Shown: positions 6,882 to 13,934, counted from the first letter of the stretch. The stretch: 26,738 nt of DNA from JAADHU01 sp964446495 (GCA_964446495.1 CAYUOY010000039.1:1-26738), one strand, 5' to 3'. Notes: generated by a model from the letters alone, not told the origin. Made by a program: numbers and translations.

Positions 6882-8186
6882 ATGAATACCGCCATGAAAA
6901 TCCGACATCATCCTCTCCTCATTCTGTTTGCACTGGTGGTGCCAGGCCTGCCTGGCGCCTGGGCCGCCGATCAGCCAAATATTCTTCTGATTCTCTCGGA
7001 CTACATGGGGTATCACGATAGTGAGCCTTATGGCGCAACCGACGTGCGCACCCCACAGTTGAGCCGTCTGGCAGCGCAAGGCGTAAGACTGTCGAACTTC
7101 TACGCCGCTGCACCCGTTTGCGGGCCGGCACGAGCCGCACTCCTGACGGGCCAATATCCGGCCAGGATTGGATTCGAGGCGAATATTCGCGGGGAAACCG
7201 ACGGACTCAGTGCCTCCATTGCGACTTTGCCGCGGTGGTTGCACGATGCCGGTTACCGCACCGCTTTGTTGGGCAAATGGCATTTGGGCTATGCCCCGGA
7301 CTTCACGCCCAACGCGCATGGGTTCGACGAGTTCCTGGGGCATCACCAGTGGACGATCGGATACTACGATCACAAGACCGAGGAAGGAGAGCCTGGTTTG
7401 TATGCCAACAATGAGTTGGTGAACCGGGATGGCTATCTGACCGATCTGCTCAGCGAGGAAGCTGTCGCATTCATCGGCCGCAACCGGAATAACCCGTTTT
7501 TCCTGACCTTGTCGTACAACGCGGCATTGCCGCCGTACCAGCCACCGGGGTTGCCGGAATCCAAATGGGACACGGGCTGGGATGTCAATAAGGCCACTCG
7601 AGCCGACTACATTGCCATGGTCGAACGCATGGACGTGGGTATTGGTACTGTGCTCGATGCCCTCGATGAAAACGAGCTGACGGACCATACGCTGGTGATT
7701 TACCTCTACGATCACGGCGGCCGGCACCTGGTGAATTCAGCGCCGCTGTATCATGGCTTTGCGACGTTGTGGGAAGGCGGAATTCGCATTCCATTGATCA
7801 TGCGTTTGCCCGGCCGTATCGCGGCGAACACGGTCTCGACGACCACCGGCATCGCGATGGATATCACGGCGACGATTCTCGACCTGGCCGGCATCGAAAC
7901 CGAAACGGGACAAATCGATGGCATTAGTTTGATGCCCGGCCTGGCAGTGGAGGCAGGATCATCGGCCAGGCCACTATTCTGGCGCGCCAACCTGTATGAC
8001 TTTGGCGCTCAGCGGGCCGTTCGCGATGGGCGCTACAAGTATCTGGAACACGGAAATACGCAATTCCTGTTTGATCTTGGTGTGGATAGCGGGGAACGGG
8101 ATAACTTATTTAGCCAGTATCCGGATGAAGTCAATCGATTGCGAGCCATGCTGGCTCAATGGGAGGAAGGCCTCCCGCATGATTAG
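6882..8186 (+). CDS. Secreted sulfatase-family protein with altered active-site ligands
   Basis: A 434-residue member of the type I sulfatase (alkaline phosphatase) superfamily, exported by a signal peptide ending near AWA (residue 28). The formylglycine motif CxPxR is intact (C80, P82, R84, in CGPARAALLTG), as is GKWHLG (K132, H134). However, the usual DD metal pair reads D40-Y41, the usual APHxP region reads AALPP (Leu where His is expected, residue 216), the D-N pair reads D277-H278, and the Lys before EGG is Phe293. So it may act on an unusual substrate or be catalytically impaired. Two starts are possible, 6882 and 6894; neither has a clear Shine-Dalgarno. A TATAAA box at 6868-6873 lies just upstream. 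The gene is divergent from fic across the dyad array. Confidence 0.85.
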   Translation: MNTAMKIRHHPLLILFALVVPGLPGAWAADQPNILLILSDYMGYHDSEPYGATDVRTPQLSRLAAQGVRLSNFYAAAPVCGPARAALLTGQYPARIGFEANIRGETDGLSASIATLPRWLHDAGYRTALLGKWHLGYAPDFTPNAHGFDEFLGHHQWTIGYYDHKTEEGEPGLYANNELVNRDGYLTDLLSEEAVAFIGRNRNNPFFLTLSYNAALPPYQPPGLPESKWDTGWDVNKATRADYIAMVERMDVGIGTVLDALDENELTDHTLVIYLYDHGGRHLVNSAPLYHGFATLWEGGIRIPLIMRLPGRIAANTVSTTTGIAMDITATILDLAGIETETGQIDGISLMPGLAVEAGSSARPLFWRANLYDFGAQRAVRDGRYKYLEHGNTQFLFDLGVDSGERDNLFSQYPDEVNRLRAMLAQWEEGLPHD

Positions 8187-8216
8187 CGTGATGGTTTTGT
8201 TGTCTTGCCCAGGGTT

Positions 8217-8669
8217 CTACCCGGTCTCCAGGCTGCCAGGGTGAATATCAGGGTTGGATGTCAGGGCAAGTCGATCCGGAAGCATGAATTGTTCGCGTGC
8301 CAGAGAGGATGCGAGGCGGGCGGGTGTGTAATAACGGCTTAGCAGCGCTTTTGCATCGCTAAACAAGTCCGGGTTCTCCGCCTTGAACTGACACCAGTCG
8401 CCGGAGTCAATTCGCTGGCACCGTTCGGCGATTTGCATCATGAAAAACCAGGTCACCGTCTCATGGTATTTTCCTGGAACCCCCAGTTTCCGGGTTAGCT
8501 GGCGAAGGGTAGCCGAAAATCGCCGCATTCCCGACGATAGATCCGTTTTCTGTAAATACAGCCAGCCAATGAATATATGGGCCTCATGGGAGAATTCTTC
8601 TGCGTTGATCTCACAGGCTTCGAAACTGGCGATGTCCAGTCCATCCAACTCAGCAGCCACGGAAATCAC
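8217..8669 (-). CDS. Conserved helical protein of unknown function (H..H, YHET)
   Basis: A 150-residue, probably all-helical cytosolic protein. Recognisable conserved points are SHEAHIFIGWLYLQ (H28, H31), a mid-protein RRFSATLRQLTRKLG, and GKYHETVTWFFM (Y68-T71). A similar H..H plus YHET pattern occurs in uncharacterised bacterial proteins, and the histidines could bind a metal, but no function is established that I know of. The GTG start at 8669 overlaps the TGA stop of the upstream small gene (GTGA, 8666-8669), so the two are translationally coupled. No signal peptide or membrane segment is visible. It is convergent with the sulfatase gene. Confidence 0.7.
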   Translation of the reverse strand: MISVAAELDGLDIASFEACEINAEEFSHEAHIFIGWLYLQKTDLSSGMRRFSATLRQLTRKLGVPGKYHETVTWFFMMQIAERCQRIDSGDWCQFKAENPDLFSDAKALLSRYYTPARLASSLAREQFMLPDRLALTSNPDIHPGSLETG

Positions 8670-8917
8670 GAGCCTTCTTCCGTGAGTTGATGGCTGTCGG
8701 CCGCCGTAAGCTCACAGTGATAGACCGTCTTAAGGTTACTGATGGCTTGCAAGGTCTGCTCGGAAAAAGGCGCTTTGCCTTCAAAAGCGTGCAAAACCAT
8801 CCCCTCCAGGAGGTCTCCCAGGGTGATGTCGCAGTATTCGGCGAGGCCTTTGAGGACTTTCAGCAGCGACTTCTCGAGGCGCACGCCGGTCTGGGTTCTT
8901 TCGATGACTTTTGGCAT
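8666..8917 (-). CDS. Small ribbon-helix-helix-like protein
   Basis: An 83-residue protein beginning MPKVIERTQTGVRLEKSLLKVLKGLAEY. The pattern of a short strand (TGVRLE), a helix (KSLLKVLKGLAEYCD) and a second helix (TLGDLLEGMVLHAFEG) resembles the CopG/Arc ribbon-helix-helix fold, so DNA binding as a dimer is plausible. The C-terminal half (FSEQTLQAISNLKTVYHCEL) is unassigned. The ATG at 8917 is favoured by a GGAA ribosome-binding site; the frame is open upstream to 9091 without support. The gene overlaps the next one by four bases, an arrangement seen in toxin-antitoxin and other regulator-effector pairs, although the partner is not a known toxin. An AT-rich stretch upstream (about 8940-8965) may hold the promoter. 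Confidence 0.65.
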   Translation of the reverse strand: MPKVIERTQTGVRLEKSLLKVLKGLAEYCDITLGDLLEGMVLHAFEGKAPFSEQTLQAISNLKTVYHCELTAADSHQLTEEGS

Positions 8918-9108
8918 GTCACGGGTTCCATAACAAGTTACCCAGGTAATTTTATATTTAAATAGCAGCCTTTTCAACTCAGTGTGTTCGTCGCTGTCGA
9001 TCGATCGTGCCAGCGGCGACCCTGTGAGCCCGATCTGCCGCGTCGTCGAGCCACGGGTGCTCGAATCCACGTGAACCCGAGTCGTTCTCAACGGGCCGGA
9101 CTTGCCCC

Positions 9109-9540
9109 TTACTCGAGTCGTTTCGAGCGGGATTCTTTCAAGCGCCCCCGCCGTGTCTTGTCATCGACACGTTTTCGTTTCGCCTTTCTCGGCATCCGGG
9201 TTTGCTTCCTCGGCTTCTCCTGTTGCAATCCTTCGCGCAGCACTTTCACCAATCGCTCCAGTGCGTCGAGGCGATTTTTTTCCTGGCTACGATAGCGCTG
9301 CGCCTTGAGAACGACCAGGCCGTCTTTGGAAATACGCTGGTCTCGAGTCGAGAGAAGGCGAGCCTTTTGTTCCGGATTCAGGGCGGATGACGACGCAATA
9401 TCAAAGCGCAAATGAATCGCAGTGGAGACTTTATTGACGTTCTGACCGCCCGCACCCTGGGCCCGAATCGCCTTCATCGCGATCTCCGCCAGCGGCAGGG
9501 ATAGCGAGTCGCTTATCCGCAGTGTGCGATCGTTTTCCAT
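9109..9540 (-). CDS. arfB: Alternative ribosome-rescue factor ArfB (peptidyl-tRNA hydrolase)
   Basis: A 143-residue YaeJ/ArfB protein, which enters the A site of ribosomes stalled at the end of a broken mRNA and hydrolyses the peptidyl-tRNA. The catalytic GGQ (31-33) sits in RAQGAGGQNVNKVSTA, as in class I release factors. The protein has no codon-recognition domain and carries the family's basic C-terminal tail (KPRKQTRMPRKAKRKRV...SKRLE), which occupies the empty mRNA channel. Length matches the family. The ATG at 9540 lies 28 bp inside the 3' end of the PHP-domain gene, and a GGAAG precedes it, so the two are probably one transcript. Confidence 0.93.
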   Translation of the reverse strand: MENDRTLRISDSLSLPLAEIAMKAIRAQGAGGQNVNKVSTAIHLRFDIASSSALNPEQKARLLSTRDQRISKDGLVVLKAQRYRSQEKNRLDALERLVKVLREGLQQEKPRKQTRMPRKAKRKRVDDKTRRGRLKESRSKRLE

Positions 9541-10358
9541 GGCTTCCAGACCGGGGTTAGCGCGGGCGGCAGGGAGGAAAACTGCCCCAGATCGGCCCAG
9601 CGATTGTCCGGGGAGTGAAAATCGGAGCCGCAGGATGCGGTTAAACCATGCCCGATAGCGAGGTCAGCCAGCCGGTTCGTCACCTCCGGACGTTGTTGTC
9701 CACTGACGACTTCCAGCGCCTCGCCGCCGGCGGCACAGAAATCACGTACCAGTTCCCGCAATTTTGTTGCCGTCATTTTGTATCGGGCGGGATGCGCCAG
9801 CACAGGCGTGCCACCGGCCGCGGTTATCCACTGGATGACCTCAGTGATCGTTGGCCACAAATGACGTACATCGCCTGCCTTGCCATTGCCAAGATATTTC
9901 CTGAAAGCTGTTTTGAAGTCTTTGCTGAGACCACGATCGACCAGGCAACGGGCGAAATGAGGACGCCCAACACTGCTATTGCCGGCCATCGCCGTAACCT
10001 CTGGCAAGAGGTCGGGGAGCTGATATTTCTGGAGTCTCTCCGCGATTTTCTGTGCCCGCAGAATCCTTGCTTGTTGTTGTTGCTCGATGCCACGCCGCAG
10101 GTCCGCATTGCCAAGGTCGATGTTGAGGCCAACAATATGGATGCCGGTTTTCATCCAGCGAGAGGAGAACTCGATGCCGGGTACAAGCGTCAGCCCCGAC
10201 AATGTCCCGGGCGAGAGACTGCGATAGGCATTGATCGTATCGTGATCGGTGATCGCAAGATGGCTGATTCCCTTGTCGACAGCGCGCCGAATCAGATCGG
10301 CCGGGGTCAACGTGCCGTCTGATGCGTTGGTGTGTGTGTGCAAATCAGGACTTAGCAT
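9513..10358 (-). CDS. PHP-domain phosphoesterase/nuclease (YciV/TrpH-like, RNase AM family)
   Basis: A 281-residue PHP-domain protein. The metal-binding set is present: DLHTHTNASDG (H7, H9, D14), ITDHDT (D38-D40), GIEFSS, GRPHFAR, LAHPAR and the C-terminal GSDFHSPD. This is the YciV/TrpH type, whose characterised members hydrolyse 3',5'-nucleoside bisphosphates and trim RNA 5' ends (RNase AM). The exact activity here is inferred from family membership. The gene starts at 10358 and its end overlaps arfB by 28 bp. It is divergent from the MFS permease gene. Confidence 0.88.
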   Translation of the reverse strand: MLSPDLHTHTNASDGTLTPADLIRRAVDKGISHLAITDHDTINAYRSLSPGTLSGLTLVPGIEFSSRWMKTGIHIVGLNIDLGNADLRRGIEQQQQARILRAQKIAERLQKYQLPDLLPEVTAMAGNSSVGRPHFARCLVDRGLSKDFKTAFRKYLGNGKAGDVRHLWPTITEVIQWITAAGGTPVLAHPARYKMTATKLRELVRDFCAAGGEALEVVSGQQRPEVTNRLADLAIGHGLTASCGSDFHSPDNRWADLGQFSSLPPALTPVWKPWKTIAHCG

Positions 10359-10426
10359 TCAGTGGCGACCACTTGGCGGGATTGGGAAAGACCGGCACAT
10401 TGTAGCGCAGCGCGAGCGGTGCCTGG

Positions 10427-10449
10427 ACCGGCCCATGAAACAGGCCGGT
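10427..10449. promoter_or_regulatory. Inverted repeat in the divergent PHP/MFS promoter region
   Basis: A perfect 7 bp inverted repeat, ACCGGCC (10427-10433) and GGCCGGT (10443-10449), with a 9-base gap. It lies between the divergent PHP and MFS genes and could be an operator. There is no further evidence. Confidence 0.2.
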
Positions 10450-10474
10450 TGCACCACCGCCCGGTTGTGTGAGA

Positions 10475-11704
10475 ATGCGCAGCTTCCTGCCAACGACAAA
10501 GCTGTGGCCGATGATAGTTCGAAATCTGATCATTCTGTTTTTATGTCAGCTGATTTCAGCGACGGGTGCATTGGTGATCATCATGCTGGGTGGAATCATT
10601 GGTGCCTCATTGACTGAAAATCAGGCCCTGGCGACATTACCGGTGTCGATCATGGTGGTAACGACGGCTCTTACGGCCATCCCGGCGACCATGTTGATGC
10701 GTCGAATAGGGCGTAAAGCTGCGTCGTTGCTATCTTCTCTGACGGCCGTGGCAGCCGCTCTGCTAACGGTCTACGCTATTTCAAACAGTATTTTCCTCTT
10801 GTTCCTGATCTCAATAGCGATGTTTGGCATCAATATGTCCTTTACCCAGCAGTATCGCTTTGCGGCCGTCGAGAGCGCGCCGCCAGAACACGCAGGACGA
10901 GCGATCTCACTGGTGCTTCTGGGTGCCATCGGTGGAGCGATGATTGGGCCGATCCTGGTGACGCGGGGGCAATTCTGGATCGAGGGCGTTCAATACGCCG
11001 GAACCTGGTATGCGGTAGCGGGCCTGTTTGGACTCCAGGCCTTGTTGTTCATGGCGCTTTCGCCGCTGCGGCTGGAGAGTGAGCACGAAAAAGATGGGCG
11101 TGCGCGCTCATTCGGTCAGGTTGTACGGCAGCCCGTATTTATCATGGCAGTGCTCGGTGGCACGGCCGCGTACGGCACGATGACGTTCATCATGACCGCG
11201 ACGCCACTGAGCATGCACGTGCACGATGGATTGCCATTGGCCGTCACCGCCAATGTCATCCGCAGTCACGTGTTGGCCATGTATCTGCCATCATTGATCT
11301 CAGGTTTTCTCATTGAACGCCTGGGGACGATCAGGATGATGGGACTTGGCAGCGTCGCCTTGATTACGGCCAGTATCGTAGGCTTGCAGGGCCACGAGGT
11401 TATTCACTACTGGTATACGCTGGTGTTGCTCGGTGTCGGCTGGAATTTTCTGTACATCGGTGGCACAACCATGCTGACGTATACCTACAAACCGCAGGAG
11501 CGATTCGCGGCGCAGGGCCTGAATGAATTGTGCGTGTTCGGTACATCGGCGGCGGCATCATTGCTGGCTGGAACGGTGATCTATGTCTACGGCTGGTTCA
11601 CGCTGGTCATTCTGCCGATTCCGTTGATGCTGCTGGTGATAGTCGGTCTTTTTGCCGTACGGGGGAATGTACTGGTGCGCAGACCGGTGGCAAATGTGAG
11701 CTGA
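10475..11704 (+). CDS. Major facilitator superfamily permease
   Basis: An inner-membrane transporter of about 409 residues with twelve predicted helices. The MFS motif A-like loop between helices 2 and 3 reads RRIGRKAASLL. Other clear helices include LVIIMLGGIIGASL, AISLVLLGAIGGAMIGPIL and VILPIPLMLLVIVGLFAV. A central charged loop (PLRLESEHEKDGRARSFG) divides the two halves. The substrate is unknown; related proteins are usually annotated only as MFS. Starts at 10469 (GTG), 10475 (ATG) and 10511 (ATG) are all possible. The last puts the first helix (IVRNLIILFLCQLISA) right at the N-terminus, and none has a strong ribosome-binding site. The gene ends 31 bp before the convergent barrel-protein gene. 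Confidence 0.85.
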   Translation: MRSFLPTTKLWPMIVRNLIILFLCQLISATGALVIIMLGGIIGASLTENQALATLPVSIMVVTTALTAIPATMLMRRIGRKAASLLSSLTAVAAALLTVYAISNSIFLLFLISIAMFGINMSFTQQYRFAAVESAPPEHAGRAISLVLLGAIGGAMIGPILVTRGQFWIEGVQYAGTWYAVAGLFGLQALLFMALSPLRLESEHEKDGRARSFGQVVRQPVFIMAVLGGTAAYGTMTFIMTATPLSMHVHDGLPLAVTANVIRSHVLAMYLPSLISGFLIERLGTIRMMGLGSVALITASIVGLQGHEVIHYWYTLVLLGVGWNFLYIGGTTMLTYTYKPQERFAAQGLNELCVFGTSAAASLLAGTVIYVYGWFTLVILPIPLMLLVIVGLFAVRGNVLVRRPVANVS

Positions 11705-11735
11705 TCAAAAACCGTCAAGGGCCAGGTTGCGGGCG

Positions 11736-12398
11736 TCAAAAAAAGTGGTAGCTAACGCCTAATGAGAGAACCGGCCAGGCTTTAAAGTCTTCCACTTCGT
11801 TCTGAAGTTCCTGCCGCTCGGCTTCCAGTGCACTCTGGAAGATCGGGTCGCTTGCCAGCAGGCCGTCCGAATCCAGGGTGACCGTTGGTCCACCCTGCCA
11901 CAATACGCCAAAGTCCACGTTCAGGCCGATCTTGTCGAGCACCGTAAAATCGAATCCTACCCCGGCGTAAGGGGCCGTGCCATCAAAGGCGGTCACGCTT
12001 CGCAAAGTGCCCACATCGGCGGCCGTGTAAGTTGTGCCACCGATATCGAAGGTCGGGGTATCCTGACTGACCAGCAGCAGTTCATTGTTGTTCTGAAAGG
12101 CTCCGATGGTGAGACGCATCGGGCTCATCGGAAAGCGAAAGTTCAGAGTAGCGAAAATAGTATCAAGATTCAGTTCAGCATCGTAATTGATACCGGCCTG
12201 TGAACCGCTATCGTCATACACGTACTTGTTAACGCCAGCCCGCAGGTCGAACCAGGGCAAGGGGTGCCAGCTTGCCTCAAGTCCTATTCCGAGCGTTCCG
12301 ACTTTCGCACCTATCGATAGTGAGTTGTCGGCGAGAGAGGGTCCGGCGAGCGGGGCCGTCATCAGGATTATGCAGAACGCCTTGCGAAGTATCTTCAT
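11736..12398 (-). CDS. Outer-membrane beta-barrel protein
   Basis: A 220-residue protein with a signal peptide (cleavage likely after SLA at residue 23). Its body alternates hydrophobic and polar residues as in transmembrane beta-strands: LSIGAKVGTLGIGLEASW, TIFATLNFRFP, LRLTIGAFQNN, YAGVGFDFTV, IGLNVDFGVLW. It ends in SYHFF, the C-terminal aromatic expected by the BAM assembly machine. Eight or so strands are likely, giving a small OmpW/OmpA-like barrel, but no specific family can be fixed. A charged segment (ALEAERQELQNEVEDFKAW) near the end may be an extracellular or periplasmic loop. It is divergent from the microcin-like gene, with 232 bp between them. Confidence 0.8.
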   Translation of the reverse strand: MKILRKAFCIILMTAPLAGPSLADNSLSIGAKVGTLGIGLEASWHPLPWFDLRAGVNKYVYDDSGSQAGINYDAELNLDTIFATLNFRFPMSPMRLTIGAFQNNNELLLVSQDTPTFDIGGTTYTAADVGTLRSVTAFDGTAPYAGVGFDFTVLDKIGLNVDFGVLWQGGPTVTLDSDGLLASDPIFQSALEAERQELQNEVEDFKAWPVLSLGVSYHFF

Positions 12399-12495
12399 TT
12401 CGGTTCGCCACGGTTTGGATCAGGGAGTGATGGTCAAGATTAGCCGGAGTTCACGGTAGTGACTGTGCGCTTCATCACAGGACGGGAGAGTGGGA

Positions 12496-12536
12496 TTCTG
12501 GCCTTCCTGGTGTATTTTTGGGCTATTTGGCCAGAA
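12496..12536. promoter_or_regulatory. Inverted repeat upstream of the microcin-like gene
   Basis: TTCTGGCC (12496-12503) and GGCCAGAA (12529-12536) form a perfect 8 bp inverted repeat with a 25-base gap. It lies between the barrel-protein gene and the small peptide gene. A regulatory role is possible, but there is no supporting promoter match. Confidence 0.25.
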
Positions 12537-12615
12537 ATAGTGGGTTACGCGGGAGTGGCGAGGATTTATGGTGAATGGGCGCATGAGGCGCAGTCAAAAG
12601 TAACCTATCGTCAAC

Positions 12616-12622
12616 AAGGAGG
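12616..12622 (+). promoter_or_regulatory. Perfect Shine-Dalgarno for the small peptide gene
   Basis: AAGGAGG, fully complementary to the 16S rRNA tail, lies eight bases before the ATG at 12631. It is the strongest ribosome-binding site noticed in the window and the main argument that the 58-codon frame is a real, highly translated gene. Confidence 0.85.
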
Positions 12623-12630
12623 TTGATGTC

Positions 12631-12807
12631 ATGAGAGAACTAACCGCAGTAGAACTACAATTTGTATCCGGTGCCGGTGGCACGTGTTCGAATAACTACA
12701 ATGGTGTATCCAACATAAAACGATTCGGCGACGATTTAATCGATTTCTACGAGGGCTTGGTCGCGGCGACCTCGTATGTGATTGAAAGGGTAGCGAAAGC
12801 GCTCTAA
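12631..12807 (+). CDS. Microcin/bacteriocin-like peptide precursor with double-glycine-type leader
   Basis: A 58-residue peptide. Its first 15 residues, MRELTAVELQFVSGA, match the leader of class II microcins: MRxL/I at the start, a hydrophobic-acidic helix, and GA or GG at the processing site (compare the published leaders of colicin V and microcin E492). Cleavage after G14-A15 would leave a 43-residue core starting GGTC. The core has one Cys (19), a polar Asn-rich stretch, and an amphipathic helix (LIDFYEGLVAATSYVIERVAKAL). Codons such as CTA, TTA and AGA differ from neighbouring genes. It has a perfect Shine-Dalgarno and is followed by a strong terminator, so it is a single-gene transcript. 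No peptidase-containing ABC exporter is in the window. A non-antibiotic secreted peptide is the alternative. Confidence 0.72.
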   Translation: MRELTAVELQFVSGAGGTCSNNYNGVSNIKRFGDDLIDFYEGLVAATSYVIERVAKAL

Positions 12808-12820
12808 ATTTCGTTAAGGC

Positions 12821-12857
12821 GTGCGTTGGGACGGCTAATTTGTCCCAACGCACTTTT
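12821..12857 (+). terminator. Rho-independent terminator after the microcin-like gene
   Basis: A perfect 12 bp stem, GTGCGTTGGGAC (12821-12832) with GTCCCAACGCAC (12842-12853), a 9-base loop, and TTTT. It is oriented for the plus strand and begins 13 bases after the peptide stop. The right arm lies inside the last codons of the convergent CPBP gene, whose TAG stop is in the loop. Confidence 0.88.
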
Positions 12858-13650
12858 GCCGAACCAGTCGGCTGCACCCGTAAAGCGACAAGGCCATGAC
12901 GGAAAGCGAGAAGATGCCGACAGCGATGAGCGCAGGGGTCGTGGCCGATGGATTCCAGACGCCGTGAAGACACACCCAGTCCAGGACGGTCAACCCATTG
13001 TAGGTTGCGTGCGCGACCATTGGCGCCCAAAGCGTGCCGGTATTGAGTGCGAGAACCGCGAAAAATAGCCCACCGACGAACGCGGACGGGATGCCGTCAG
13101 GCGAGTGCATAATCGCGAAAAGAATACTTGATGCGATAATGGCAATCAGCCGTCCTTTGTTTAGAAATGTATACAAAAGGAAACCACGACTTATGAGTTC
13201 TTCGATAATCGGGGTCAGGAATGAGACAACCAGAAGATTAAGCAACAATACTGACGGTGGTGGACAACTGAAGGAAAATATCGGTCCAACCAGGACATTA
13301 GGGCCGTCGCTTTTGAACATCCCTAGCGCACCCAGGCCGATGAGTTCTCCCCACTGGGCAATTCGCAGAAATACTCCGACCAGAATTGCAATCCCGATTC
13401 CTTTCCACGTGAGACCGACACGACTGAATCTTCTCGCCAGAAAGCGACGCTGCTGTCTTAAAACCGGAAACAACAGTATGGCCAGGATCGGCGGTACGAC
13501 CAGGTAGCTCAGATTCTCGGCAAGATCTGCTGGTTTGCCGTCCTGCATCAAATCGAGTTGCAAGTAACTCCGCGCAATTAATGCAAATGCGTCAAATAGC
13601 AGGATCGCAAAGATTGGTGCACGAATGGTTTCCGGAATGTTAGCTGGCAC
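12835..13650 (-). CDS. CPBP-family intramembrane metalloprotease (Abi/CAAX-protease type)
   Basis: A 271-residue polytopic membrane protein of the CPBP (CAAX protease and bacteriocin-processing) family. The three family motifs are present: EELISRG (E150, E151, R155), FAIMH (H182) and HATYN (H214, N218). About seven or eight membrane helices surround them. In Gram-positive bacteria, members next to bacteriocin genes give self-immunity; others process prenylated or membrane proteins. Here the gene is convergent with the microcin-like peptide, and its 3' end forms part of the peptide gene's terminator, which makes an immunity or processing role attractive but unproven. It starts with GTG at 13650, ten bases after GGAGG. 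The substrate is unknown. Confidence 0.88.
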   Translation of the reverse strand: MPANIPETIRAPIFAILLFDAFALIARSYLQLDLMQDGKPADLAENLSYLVVPPILAILLFPVLRQQRRFLARRFSRVGLTWKGIGIAILVGVFLRIAQWGELIGLGALGMFKSDGPNVLVGPIFSFSCPPPSVLLLNLLVVSFLTPIIEELISRGFLLYTFLNKGRLIAIIASSILFAIMHSPDGIPSAFVGGLFFAVLALNTGTLWAPMVAHATYNGLTVLDWVCLHGVWNPSATTPALIAVGIFSLSVMALSLYGCSRLVRQKCVGTN

Positions 13651-13764
13651 AGCAGTGGGTCCTCCGCTGGGGCTTACGCTGCAAGGAGGGAGAATATCCT
13701 GCCTGATGGCCGGACGTCAGGACGCCTGGATGGGCAAAACGACCAGTTTCATCGCTTGCGAGAT

Positions 13765-13929
13765 CTAATCTACTCGTTCGAACTCTTCTTTGCCCCGGAC
13801 CGAGCAATCGGGGCAAACGAAGTCGGGCGGCAGGTCTGCGAACGCGGTGCCGGCCGTGTAGCCTTCGAATTCGTCTCCGACCTCTTCATCGTAGACGTAC
13901 GCACATTCCGGACAACGATACTGGTTCAT
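13765..13929 (-). CDS. Rubredoxin (alkane hydroxylase electron carrier)
   Basis: A 54-residue iron protein with the four Cys ligands of a Fe(SCys)4 site: C6 and C9 (CPEC) and C39 and C42 (CPDC). The fold markers YVYDEEVGD, AGTAFADLP and the final EEFE are present. It is five bases downstream of alkB and is expected to pass electrons from a rubredoxin reductase to AlkB. The second knuckle is unusual: CPDCSVRGKEEF has Ser where Gly is standard and one extra residue before the Lys. The ATG at 13929 begins right at the fold; the longer open frame upstream overlaps alkB and is not used. Confidence 0.93.
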   Translation of the reverse strand: MNQYRCPECAYVYDEEVGDEFEGYTAGTAFADLPPDFVCPDCSVRGKEEFERVD

Positions 13930-13934
13930 GCTCG

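Noticed and set aside
6867..7727. Long open frame on the minus strand inside the sulfatase gene
   Set aside because: The plus-strand frame has a signal peptide and sulfatase motifs; the antisense product resembles nothing.
10345..10533. 62-codon frame on the minus strand upstream of and overlapping the PHP gene
   Set aside because: It runs antisense through the MFS start region and has no ribosome-binding site or recognisable sequence; the end overlap with the PHP start is probably chance.
12688..12717. Pediocin-like YGNGV box in the microcin-like core (YNGV)
   Set aside because: The match is short, the flanking Cys spacing is wrong, and there is no second Cys to form the family disulfide.
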